Shown here piece after piece: positions 11,996 to 21,528 of a stretch of 64,000 nt of DNA; the stretch's first letter is position 1, and each line of letters starts with the position of its first letter. Location: assembly GCA_006503535.1 (NCBI GenBank), contig QYRS01000003.1, positions 2,604,001 through 2,668,000 of the forward strand, written 5' to 3'. Below the pieces are notes generated by a model that was given only the letters and a program-made list of their open reading frames with translations, did no database searches and was not told where the DNA came from. This DNA is from Arthrinium phaeospermum (Eukaryota > Ascomycota > Sordariomycetes > Amphisphaeriales > Apiosporaceae). Made by a program: the position numbers and the translations under genes.

Positions 11996-12724
11996 TTTTT
12001 CCTGATCGACCCGTGTGAGCCTTTGGATCAGAATTGGCTATCCTGTTTATTTCAGAAACGAGGGAAATAGGTACAGATTAACGTTGACTCAAGGACCAAA
12101 ATTTCGTTTGACCGCACGGCGCGGGAGCTACCCATCAACGCTTGCGATACCGGAACTAACAAGCTCGAGTCTAATACAAATCCGGACTCACGTTGTACCG
12201 GCCTCTGGAATAATTGATTGATCAAACACGGCGTGAATACAGTGGTAGTACCAATGACAGAAGGGAGTACTCATTTATATCTGGTACAGACTATTGCTTA
12301 TGGGAGATTATGTGAAGCAAACTCATCGTGGCTAACTTTGGCATTATATGTATCGGTCATTCTAGTCCAACGTCAACTCGACGTACATCGACGATAAAAA
12401 AAAAGCCACCAGACGACTGACAGTGTTATCCCACATTCTTGAAGCTTACAGGCCATTGATTGATTGGACGGGCATGTAAGCGGAAAGTGGGGGTTTTCCT
12501 ACCTAACCTAGTAGCGCTGTAACCTTTTTGACAAAGGCAGCAGCGCAAGCACCTCTCTTGTCAATAGCTTCAGTGGTTTCGCATATCCTGGCTAAGCGAG
12601 TCGGAAAATTTCCCATTCTACATCAACACACCAGCGAGGCTGACCACATCGCGAGCGTGCCGTCCTTAACCTCCCATCACCAAACATCAATCGCTGCATT
12701 TTCGTACACAACACAAATACAATC
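11996..12724. other. Divergent promoter region, ILV6 / KHDC4-like
   Basis: No gene. The 0.73 kb between two divergent start codons should hold both promoters. Apart from the TGACTCA site near ILV6 I see an A-run at about 12395-12404 and nothing else of note. Confidence 0.65.
12085..12091 (+). promoter_or_regulatory. Possible CPC1/Gcn4 site upstream of ILV6
   Basis: TGACTCA, 90 bp upstream of the ILV6 start codon. The position and the pathway fit general amino-acid control. Binding is inferred. Confidence 0.45.
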
Positions 12725-14775
12725 ATGGAGGACTCCGAGCGGCGCGTGAAGCGCTCGCGTTTCGACCAGACAGAGCCTGAGCCTCGGCGATCTCGTTTCG
12801 ATCGACGTTCGCGCTCTCCTCCTGCAAGAAAAGCCGACGCTGGCCCCGGTCGGGATCGCAGCCCCCTCAGCCGGGGCCCCGAGGGCGATGGCGCCGATAC
12901 GAAACGCAGCTCTGCTGTAGATGCTGCCGCAGCTGCAGGTTGGTGTTTTTTCCTTCCTTCCCTCCCCATTAATGCCGCCCAGTCGTCGCATGTTGTGTCT
13001 TCTGCTAACCTTTTGTCGCCAGCTGCTGCCGCTGCCAAGATCAACGCATCGATTCAAGCGAAGAAAGGCATCCAGCATGTCGATGTGCCACCCATCAAGT
13101 CAACGTCGTCCGAGTCGCCTGGTCCGAAAGCCACACCTGCCAACATCAACGGAGAGATATATGTTGCCGACGGTGACTACATCAAGGACATCGAGGTCAA
13201 TGACCTGCGCAATCGTTATCTTTTAACTAAGGGCTCAACACAGAAAATGGTAAATATTCTTGGTCATTTCACCACTGATCTCTTCAGGACCTTTCCTCCG
13301 TGTCGGCATCCTCTATAAGGATAGCCGATTGCGTACCTCTCTTGTTTACTGTGGCCGGGTGCGAACAAGATTGCTCACATAAAAGCACACTAGCTCGCCC
13401 ACGACTCCCCTCTGTGGCACCTGCTGACCTCACCTGCTTGATATAGATTAAAGACGAGACCGGAGCTGGTATGAACTGCCCAAACTCCCTTACCTAAATT
13501 GTGTACAGAACTCAGATTGACTTTGTGAAAGATGTCACTACCCGCGGAAACTACTATCCGGACAAGAGCATGGCTACAGCTGCTGTAAGCAACCTTGGTA
13601 CAGACTAACTAGTACCGCGGATAGCTAATGTTTTGCCAGAACCCTCCGCTCTACCTTCACGTTACGAGTACTTCCAAAACCGGCTTGGACGAGGCTATTG
13701 CCAAGATCGAAGAAATGATGAAGCAGGAGCTGCCTAACCTTGTCGATGAGCGACGATTCCGTCGCCGAGACCAAGAACAGGTTGAGCGCGATGAATTCGG
13801 CCGGCGCAAGTGGCCCGAGGCCAAGATTCCCATTAACCTTGAGCCCATCCCGGGCTTTAACTTGCGTGCTCAGGTGGTTGGATCTGGCGGTTCGTACGTG
13901 AAGCATATCCAGCAGGAGACGGGCTGCAGAGTTCAGATCAAGGGGCGTGGCTCAGGCTACCTTGAGGCTGCTACTAATCGCGAAAGTGACGAGGATATGT
14001 ACCTCCATGTTACGTGAGTTCATCGACATCTTGTGGCAGCTGTCAGTACCAATCACTAATGTTGTTCTAGTGGCCCTGACCCTAAGATGGTCGAGAAAGC
14101 CAAAGAGCTCTGCGAAGACTTACTAGAAAACGTCAAGGAGCAGTACGAAGACTTCAAGACACGCCCGCCGCGCCAGCACTATGGTGGACATGGTCACGGT
14201 AACCACGGCGGCCATGGCGGCCACGGTGGCTACAACAACCACGGAAGATCCGACAACCGTAATGATTCTTACGGCGGCGGCTATAACAATTACAGGGACT
14301 CGCCTGCTCGTGGCGGCGGTGGCGGCGGCGGTAACGGCGGTGGCAACTCTGCTTCTCCTGCCCCTGGAAGTGCAGCTACCCCATCTAACGCAACAGACGC
14401 ATATGCGCAACAATACGCGCAGTACTACGGTGGGCAGGATCCGTATGCCCCGTATGGAGGTTACGCGGCGTAAGTCCAAACCAAACACACCGTATGCCTT
14501 GAAACATGACGAACTGACGGACGGAACAGTTACATGCAGTACTATCAACAATACTATGCAGCAGCCCAGGCTCAGCAGCAAGGATCGCCTGCACCTCCTC
14601 CGGGTGCGCCTGCTGAGGCACCTCCGCCGCCACCTAGCGAGGCTCCTCCTCCGCCCCCGCCTCCTTCTGGCTCGCCCCCTGGCGTCGGTGTAAGTGTGAA
14701 CCCATTCCCAGATTGCATATAGTGTAGGCCGGGTCTAACGTGTGAAACCAGATCCCCCCTCCTCCCGGACTCTAG
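12725..14775 (+). CDS. KH-domain RNA-binding protein, KHDC4-like
   Basis: Eight exons: 12725-12938, 13023-13249, 13447-13468, 13532-13584, 13640-14013, 14071-14469, 14530-14689 and 14752-14775; all joins are in phase and give 490 residues. The N-terminus is an Arg/Ser/Asp-rich tail (RSRFDRRSRSPP). Two KH-type segments follow: the first from about INGEIYVADGD through the glycine loop TKGSTQKMIKDETGA to NPPLYLHV; the second from KIPINLEPIPGFNLRAQVVG with the loop GSGGSYVKHI. The C-terminal third is Gly/His-rich, then Gln-rich, then proline-rich and ends IPPPPGL. The order matches metazoan KHDC4 (BLOM7), a factor linked to pre-mRNA splicing; the same role here is inferred. Exons 3 (22 nt) and 8 (24 nt) are unusually small and easily missed. 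The exon 4 acceptor (GTGAAAG) is not pyrimidine-rich, but the alternatives give a stop. Confidence 0.88.
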
Positions 14776-15844
14776 GTAGTGGATGACGATTCTGTTTGAG
14801 GTAGAAAGGCTGACTCACAGTTTCGTCGACGACTGGCGGTACAAAGTTGAACAGGAGCGCAGAGCGTGGAAAAGTATATTTGTATTGCGAAGACGTGGTG
14901 CTGAATTAATCAAGACTGACTTTCCCAGCTCTATTTCGTTTAGTATACTGTGTAGGTAACACACATGTGAGCTGACAAGTGACAGGCTCTTTTAGAATGG
15001 TCCTTCAGCACATGCATTTTCTCCGTGATGGTAAGTTGGGATATTGATGTTAACAGCCTGATAGTGTAGGAAGCACCACATCATATCCCTGCTTCACCTC
15101 AACCCCGATTGTGCTGAAGTACCAGACTGGGTGGCGCGGAGACTCCGTATCGGACTGGTTTTCCGATGCCCTCGCGGCGAAAGAAAGAATTGCCGGCCAT
15201 GTCATCCCCCTTGCTCGGCCGCTATGTCTGAAGCGTCAGCATTGTAGTCAACTCGGGTTTTATCCAATCCTTCTGCTTGGCTTGGTCAGGTCCAGCCAAC
15301 ACTTAAGGCAGGTGTTCCCTAAAGATAACTTCAAATGCTCTTGATTTGTGCAAAGTGTAGGCTGTCGAACATGCTTGACCATGTCAACATCTTCCGTGTG
15401 TGGAGAAGACTCGGGATTCGAAGCCACGGGGGCAGACGCTGCCAGATTGATGAAAGTAGCAGTTTGCCAGAGATTACTGTGTTTCAACATCTATTCATTA
15501 TGCATATCTACTCGGGCATAAAAGATATGGAGATTCTCAAGAAGCTAGGTAGCATTTAACATAGAAAACACAATATTTCATCTACACCCTTACTGGTACC
15601 GAATGACGTCGAAGTGGGAGTGCGCGAGACCTCCAGAATTCCGGGGTCCAGTTGAGACCCGCTGTTTAAACTACATAAGTTGGAGTGTCTACAGGCAATC
15701 AATTACAGCTCACTCACTCACCGAGCCTCCAGCAAAGAAGCATTTGCTTGCTGTACATGCATACTTCTCATCACGACGTCAAAACAGAACCTGTATAGGG
15801 ACATCCAAATATTGTTTGAGTGTACGAACATACGTGTACTTATA
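14776..15844. other. Intergenic, 1.1 kb, no gene
   Basis: Between two plus-strand genes. It should contain the 3' UTR of the KHDC4-like gene and the promoter of the small membrane-protein gene. No motif-bearing frame seen. Confidence 0.6.
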
Positions 15845-16288
15845 ATGGCTAGCAAGCCTACCGTTTCGTTCTTTGACCCTATAGAGTCGCCCACACAAGC
15901 ACCGCGCCCCGGCGGCCGCCGCCAACCCAGCAATCGATCAAATCGGCCCCAACAGACCAAGGGCAAAAAGCGACGAGACAGCAATGGCCACGATGACAAC
16001 AACAACAAAATGAATATGCTGGGAACCAAGTACTCCCCCTACGCGCGGCCACGCCGGTCCAAGCGGCTGGTCGTCGTCTGGATGGCCGTCTTCGTCTTCA
16101 TCCTCGTCGTGACGTACTATCTCAACAGGCGGCAGCGTGCGATGACTCTGGTGGCGGAGCCGCTCGCCGAAGGCATACTCATGCACGACGACGACGGCCA
16201 GGTCGGCGGCCGCGTCGGCGTTTCGGAGGCGCTGCGGAACAAGGTCCGGCCGCCCAAGGCACCGCCTGTTTTTGATGATGAGCAATGA
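15845..16288 (+). CDS. Hypothetical single-pass membrane protein, 147 aa
   Basis: Not recognised. An intronless frame of 147 residues starting MASKPTVSFF. The first about 74 residues are disordered, basic and Pro/Asn/Arg-rich (PGGRRQPSNRSNRPQQTKGKKRR). A hydrophobic segment at about 75-93 follows a PRRSKR cluster and is itself followed by NRRQR. The C-terminus is short and ends PPVFDDEQ. The layout fits a type II or tail-anchored-like small membrane protein. The start is the ATG closest to the ordered composition; an in-frame upstream extension of 55 codons looks non-coding. Confidence 0.6.
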   Translation: MASKPTVSFFDPIESPTQAPRPGGRRQPSNRSNRPQQTKGKKRRDSNGHDDNNNKMNMLGTKYSPYARPRRSKRLVVVWMAVFVFILVVTYYLNRRQRAMTLVAEPLAEGILMHDDDGQVGGRVGVSEALRNKVRPPKAPPVFDDEQ

Positions 16289-16834
16289 GCCCAGCTAAGA
16301 CGAAGGGAGTGCTGCCCAGGTAGATTGACTGGGTTGTCGGTGTGGTTTCTGTGGATGGATGGGAGCTTGGGTCTGCCCTCGTTCGACATAACAGTGGGTC
16401 TTTTCCCTTGTTGTTGTTGTCTACAGTGAGGGAACAAGCGAAACAGGGCTAATGGGAGATAAATGTGTATATGTATGTATGCTATGTACTTACCACGGGC
16501 ATGCGTTGCATTGAGTGGCTGCAAGAGATGATGCAGCTTACATGGTGTTTCTGGCGTTTCATGGGTTTAGGGGCGATTTATAGTCATGTATTATGAGCTT
16601 AAGGGGCCACCGCAGCGAACGAGCAGCATTTCTGTCTTTCGCGTATGGTCATAATTGTCGATTCTTCTTCTACCACTACTACTCCATGGCTGTCGAGTTT
16701 CCTCACTCTGGATTCTTCAGCGCTCCTTCTTCGTCTTCCCGCCACTCAAATCGCACTCTCCGGCAGCAGCCACAGCAGCACCCACATGGCTACTTGCCCT
16801 GTTCCCCCCTAGAAGTGAAAGTACGAGGTAAGCA
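16289..16834. other. Convergent 3' region, no gene
   Basis: Lies between the converging ends of the 15845 and 16835 genes. No other feature seen. Confidence 0.5.
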
Positions 16835-17104
16835 TTACAAGATGCACAAAAGTCCGCTCTTGAAAGCCAAATCGACTCGGTCGTGGAGGTCGTCGACCAT
16901 CTTCCCGTGGCGCTCCTTCTTCTTATCCGCCTCCTCCTTGTCGATGGCCTTCTGGGTTTCCTCCTTCTCTGTCTTGTCCTCGGCCTCTGGCTTGTCGCTC
17001 TGAGGTTGACTAGACGACGAGACCTGCTTCTCGGCTGGGCTTGACGGAGAAGCGTTGGAAGCAGAAGCGGAGGGGCTGCCCAAACCTTGGCCTGAGGAAG
17101 ACAT
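16835..17104 (-). CDS. Small disordered charged protein, 89 aa
   Basis: Not recognised. It starts MSSSGQGLGS, is Ser/Pro/Ala-rich to about residue 35, and then is rich in Lys/Glu (EDKTEKEETQKAIDKEEADK) and likely helical, ending HGKMVDDLHDRVDLAFKSG. Composition and helical periodicity look coding rather than random. The last few residues (LLCIL) may be read-through into an intron, in which case the true C-terminus is in a further exon I could not identify. Confidence 0.45.
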   Translation of the reverse strand: MSSSGQGLGSPSASASNASPSSPAEKQVSSSSQPQSDKPEAEDKTEKEETQKAIDKEEADKKKERHGKMVDDLHDRVDLAFKSGLLCIL

Positions 17105-17660
17105 CTTGGTTGGTGAGAGAGTGTGTGTTCGTGTGTTCGTGTGTTTGCGTTGTGTTGTGTTTGTTTGATGTGAGAGAGATTGTAGTTACTGGTCTCGTGT
17201 TGGTTGTGGATGGATTGGTTGCAGGGCCTCTTTTGAGGCGCCGTTCCTGCCTCTTTTATATCAGAAAATATGGCTGTAGCCTACCAACAGTTATTCAATT
17301 CAAATGGTAGTGTCCAGGAACACATTCACTGCGTTTGTTGGAATAACCTAACGCCTATAATCAGATGATTTGCTAGCTTCATCCTTTGTTATTCAAGCCT
17401 ACTACCTAGGGCGGGTGTAGGATGAACATACCAGTCAATAGGCAATTCAAAACAAATAGACTTGTTCCATTCATGCTATCCTGGGGCACTCAGTTTTATT
17501 ATCAAAGGGAATAGCGACACATTCAGAATAACTTCCGGGCTGCCACAAGAAACCAGGCTGGGTGCCTGGTCGTCGGTCGTATCAAAGAACGAATGGGTAT
17601 AACAATTGCTCAACTATGCTACGCTCTCACGTCTCACATCCATCCCACTTTCTCTCTCGA
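17105..17660. other. Intergenic, 0.55 kb, no gene
   Basis: Between two minus-strand genes. The part next to 17105 has a GT-rich run (17121-17165), which is CA-rich on the transcribed strand, as in many fungal leaders. Confidence 0.5.
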
Positions 17661-18743
17661 CTAAGTGAACTTTTCCGAGCCCCCTACCGCCGCACCACCC
17701 GGCGCACCATAAGTTGGCGATGCGTCACCGCCCGCCTTGGAAGCCGAGCGAGAATGGCTCCCGCCAGCGCCACTGCCACCGGCCGCGCCCGCCGCCGTGG
17801 CCGCCGCCGACTCGCTGAGGCCGTTCTGCATGTCCCAGACGCGCAGTGCCGTCATGACGGCCATGAGCGACCAGCGCGCGCCCATCTCGCCCGTGGCGCC
17901 GCTGCCGAGAAACTTGAACTTGACGACCTTGCTGGTGCTCCAGCCCGAGACCTCGGCGAAGACGGCCACGAGCTCCTTGCCGTCGCTCGACGCGCCGGCG
18001 TCGCGGGCCCGGCGCGTCCCGCCCACGCCGTCGGCCTCGCTGTGGATGCGCACGAGCTTCCAGCCGCTGTTGATCTTGTCGAGCTGCTTCACCTCGTTGC
18101 CGCGCGACTTGCGCCACTCGAACCGCTCGCGGGTCCACTGCTTGGCCGCTTCGTCGTCGCCCTTCTTGTCGTTGCTGCTGGCGCCGGCAGCACCGTCGTC
18201 ATCGCCCGCGCCGGTGATGGCGCCGAGGGCGCCCCGCTGGACCTCGAGGGAGAAGGCGTAGCCCGCGCCCGAGAGGGTCACGTGGTTCTCGAGGGGCTCC
18301 TCGGTGGTGGGGCGGCCGAAGTTGGGCAGGGCGGGGAGGGTGATGAGGGAGGCCCTGCCGGTGAACTTGTTGGCAAAGCTCTCCTGGCCGGGCTCCTTGT
18401 CGGCCGAGGCGAGGGCGGGCGCCCCCGAGTCGGGCCCGTTGTGGAGCACGAGGCTCGGGTTGCCAGAGATGCCCGAGTGGATGGTTAGTGTGTAGAGGGG
18501 CTCCGAGTCGTGCTCGCCGAGCGTGTAGACTAGCGACCGCCCAGACTTGGACTTTTTGTGGTACAGATTGAAGGCCGCCGGGAATGGGTGATAGGGTGCC
18601 GTGGCAGAGGGCTGCAGTTGGGGGGCAGCGGCAGAAATCGCCGACGAAGGGCGCGGTGATGCCTCATTGCCCTTCCCTTCTGTGTACGGGGGAGGAGGGG
18701 CTTCCTCGTTCCCCGCAGACTCGGCTTCCTCTGGGCGTCCCAT
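17661..18743 (-). CDS. Hypothetical protein with PPxY motif, 360 aa
   Basis: Not firmly recognised. A single exon starting MGRPEEAESA. The N-terminal 50 residues are disordered and carry APPPPYTE, a PPxY-type motif at residues 17-20 of the kind bound by WW domains of Rsp5-like ubiquitin ligases. From about residue 55 a beta-rich domain begins (FNLYHKKSKSGRSLVYTLG, EPLYTLTIHSG, NPSLVLHNGP), resembling LURP-one/Tubby-like barrels only in general pattern. A second beta section contains WKLVRIHSE and VVKFKFLGSG, then a helix WSLMAVMTALRVWDMQ. The tail is Gly/Ala/Ser-rich. No signal peptide or membrane segment. Strong GC bias and wobble preference support real coding. An adaptor function is only a guess. 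Confidence 0.75.
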   Translation of the reverse strand: MGRPEEAESAGNEEAPPPPYTEGKGNEASPRPSSAISAAAPQLQPSATAPYHPFPAAFNLYHKKSKSGRSLVYTLGEHDSEPLYTLTIHSGISGNPSLVLHNGPDSGAPALASADKEPGQESFANKFTGRASLITLPALPNFGRPTTEEPLENHVTLSGAGYAFSLEVQRGALGAITGAGDDDGAAGASSNDKKGDDEAAKQWTRERFEWRKSRGNEVKQLDKINSGWKLVRIHSEADGVGGTRRARDAGASSDGKELVAVFAEVSGWSTSKVVKFKFLGSGATGEMGARWSLMAVMTALRVWDMQNGLSESAAATAAGAAGGSGAGGSHSRSASKAGGDASPTYGAPGGAAVGGSEKFT

Positions 18744-19560
18744 GGCAAGAATTGAGGGTCAAATATGATGAGCTTTGTAGAGATGAATGTGTAATCGGAA
18801 GAACAGGAAGAGAAACAACTGGTGACACCGAGAAGTGTACAAACAAGCACGTGCCTCGAAGAGACAAAGCAGGGAAATAGGCGCGCAAGTTGCCGGTAGT
18901 TGACGGTTTATGCAGTCGGGCAGGTTAGTTCCTGAAAAATCAAGCTAAAGTAGGTAGATATGTATGTAAAGTGAAGTAGGAGGGAGCCCAACCCTTGGCG
19001 CGGTTGTACTTGTAACCCACTGTCCAATTCCATCTCCAACCTGCAAGATATGCGGCGTAACCCACCAAGAACTTGACCGATTTAGACCTATGGCGTGTTC
19101 ATCTCGCATCATTTCGAGTGGGGGAGGCAGGCTTTGTGGAGTCCCCAGTATTCACACTCACCAGTCGTTATGCATTCGATTGGATTACTTCGTCCTCGCA
19201 CTCTCGAGAGTACTTGCCCAAGTAATACACTACGTACATAATTACCCTCACCTTTTTTTAAATGACAGTATCGAGTATTTACGGGCAGAGCTGTGGAGAA
19301 GCTCCTGGCACAGACATGAGTTTTGGACGCTGGTAGAAAGGCGACCGGAAAGCATGGCTTCATGCTTCGTCGGGAGGGAGAAAAGGGGGGATGGCAAGGA
19401 AAGGAGAAAGAGAAATGAAAAAGTGTGGTCGTCATGACACGAGTCACACAAGTGAAAAGCTTCAGGATCTTCACAATGATCGATGTCAGCATTGAGTAAA
19501 AACAGTCAGAATAAGAATACAGTTAAGGGATATGCACCTTTTGAGAAACCCCCGGCGAAG
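18744..19560. other. Intergenic, 0.8 kb, no gene
   Basis: Holds the promoter of the 17661-18743 gene and the 3' UTR of SNU66, both minus strand. No other feature seen. Confidence 0.55.
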
Positions 19561-21528
19561 CTATTGCAAGCGCACACCCGCCTCCTTCCGCTTCTTCGTC
19601 TGCTGAGCCGCGGCCGAGCTCATGCCCACGTTCTGGCTGGAGTCGAGAACGCTTTGAGATTCGCGGCGCTTCTCGTCCTCAATCTTCTTCAAGTACTTGT
19701 CCGTCTTGCCCTTGCCGCTGCCCTTGCCGTGGAACTGATGACTCAGATGCTTGAATGCCTCCTTCTGATCCAAGGAGCGGCCGTGGTCGTCGTGGTATTT
19801 CAGCTGCACATTAGGCTTGTACCCCTTATTGAACAACTCGGCCATCTGTCTGGCCGTCTGCTGGTCGCGCATGTTGTTCTGCTGACGAGCCCAGTCCTCC
19901 TTCTCACGTGCCGACATGCGGTCCAACCTGCCGCTGGTACGGTCACGCTCACGCTGACTCCGGGCGTCGTGCTCGATAAGCTGTTCCCGCCGCTTCTTTT
20001 CAGCCAAGAATTGTTGTTGATGACGGAGGGTGTCGTTTAGCTCCGACGAGTTGCTATCCTTTATCAGGTTACGTTCTCTCAACAGCTGCAAAGCGGCACC
20101 AATGCCACTACCGCTGCCGATCGTCTTCTCTTCATCAACACCCGGAACGTGGTCTTCGGCGGCAGCAGACGTCTCCCTCTGACGGGATTCAACTTCATCT
20201 CTATCCTCCATAGGCTTGTCTTCGTCGGACTCGGCCTCCATAGCGGTGACTGCCTCTGGGTTCGGTGTCTTCGCTTTTCGTTGCTTCCGGTCTTCGATAT
20301 CTTCTTTGTTCAAGCCAGAGATGAATTCAGAAGTCTCGTCGATAACAAGACCGCCCTGGTTTTCGCTCTGCTCATCGTTATCTGGCACCGGTGTCTCGGA
20401 CTCTTCCTTTAATTGCCGTGCGAGATCTTCTGGGCGAACACGCTTACGTTTCTTCAGCGCCTCTCTCCGTTGCTTGGTTAGAGTAGCTTGGAGATCCTCG
20501 TCATCGGCTAATGATGTGTCTTCGACCTTCCGCTTTCTTCCAAAGGAAACAGCAACAGAGTCGATGTCCATGGACTGATCCTCTGCTTCGGGGGCTGTAG
20601 GGATAATATCGTCCTCGTCAACAGGACGTTGCCTCGCAGACTTCTTCTTCTTCTTCGGCTTTTTCACTTTGACCTGCGATATGTCCAAGTAATCCGAAGC
20701 GGGCTGCTCATCTTTGAAGATGTCTAGGTTGATTTGTTGCGGCTTGCGATCCTGCGACTGGCCTTCTGCCACTTGTGCTTGATAACTGGTGCCCTGAGCG
20801 TCGAGGGTAAATCTCTTCGCCTTTTTGCCATTGATCTCCTCGTCGTAGTGCGCCAGGATACTGGTTTCGCCCTCCTCATCAGCAGCGAGAGGGTCGTAAA
20901 CCGCCTTCTTCTTCTTCATATCTAAGCGTGCAGAGAGCTTCTCGCGGTCTCGGAGGTCAATGTTCTCCAGTTCGTCGCCTTCGTCCTCGTCTCCGATAAC
21001 GTTGGAGTCTTTCAGAGTCAGGACTTGCTCGTCGCCATCTTCGAACGCAGAGATTTCGTGCGCGACACGGACACCGGCCAGATCCTTGGACTCGTACTTG
21101 ACTTGGGCGGCAGCGGCGGCTTCGGCAGCGGCCATCTCCTCTTCGAGTTTGCGCGCCTTTTCTATCCGCTTTTGTCGCCTCTTCTGTGTCATCAGCCAGG
21201 ACTTTGCGTCGACTCCTTCGCCCTCGTCGGCTTCGCCCAGCCCTTTGCCCTCCAGCTGCTCAGCCCGTTTTGCCGCATCGCGCGCCTTCTTGATGGCAGC
21301 GGTCTTCTCTTCGCGTCGCTTCTTAGCCGCTTCGGCATCTTGTATTTTCTTGAAGTTGTCGTAGGCGGCCGCCTCTCGAGTTTCCAGGGTGCTTCCTGGC
21401 TCCTCTTCCTCATCGCCAGAGGCGGTCTCTTCCTTGAACTGCGGACCAGCCGCGCCCGGGACTGGCAAGAGTGGCAAGCCCTGCTCCGCGCGCAGACGGT
21501 TGAACTCGGCGATCTCTGCGGGATCCAT
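19561..21528 (-). CDS. SNU66: U4/U6.U5 tri-snRNP protein Snu66/SART1
   Basis: A single exon of 655 residues. Snu66/SART1 is a tri-snRNP component needed for spliceosome assembly and activation. Supporting segments are the conserved block with KSWLMTQKRRQKRIEKARKL near residue 110, ISAFEDGDEQVLTLKD followed by LENIDLRDREKL, the YDPLAADEE segment, and the C-terminal block YKPNVQLKYHDDHGR...KEAFKHLSHQFHGKGSGKGK that closes SART1 proteins. The middle is highly charged with nuclear-localisation-like clusters (KKPKKKKKSARQRP) and coiled-coil stretches. Length is normal for fungi. The start at 21528 gives MDPAEIAEFNRLRAEQGLPLLP, the usual N-terminus. Intronless, which is notable for a splicing factor beside multi-intron genes. 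Confidence 0.94.
   Translation of the reverse strand: MDPAEIAEFNRLRAEQGLPLLPVPGAAGPQFKEETASGDEEEEPGSTLETREAAAYDNFKKIQDAEAAKKRREEKTAAIKKARDAAKRAEQLEGKGLGEADEGEGVDAKSWLMTQKRRQKRIEKARKLEEEMAAAEAAAAAQVKYESKDLAGVRVAHEISAFEDGDEQVLTLKDSNVIGDEDEGDELENIDLRDREKLSARLDMKKKKAVYDPLAADEEGETSILAHYDEEINGKKAKRFTLDAQGTSYQAQVAEGQSQDRKPQQINLDIFKDEQPASDYLDISQVKVKKPKKKKKSARQRPVDEDDIIPTAPEAEDQSMDIDSVAVSFGRKRKVEDTSLADDEDLQATLTKQRREALKKRKRVRPEDLARQLKEESETPVPDNDEQSENQGGLVIDETSEFISGLNKEDIEDRKQRKAKTPNPEAVTAMEAESDEDKPMEDRDEVESRQRETSAAAEDHVPGVDEEKTIGSGSGIGAALQLLRERNLIKDSNSSELNDTLRHQQQFLAEKKRREQLIEHDARSQRERDRTSGRLDRMSAREKEDWARQQNNMRDQQTARQMAELFNKGYKPNVQLKYHDDHGRSLDQKEAFKHLSHQFHGKGSGKGKTDKYLKKIEDEKRRESQSVLDSSQNVGMSSAAAQQTKKRKEAGVRLQ

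Noticed and set aside
15400..15440. tRNA B-box-like GGATTCGAAGCC
   Set aside because: T-arm does not pair and no A-box lies at the right distance upstream.
17562..18488. Plus-strand frame (308 codons) opposite the PPxY gene
   Set aside because: Ala/Arg/Gly-rich antisense shadow of a GC-rich gene.
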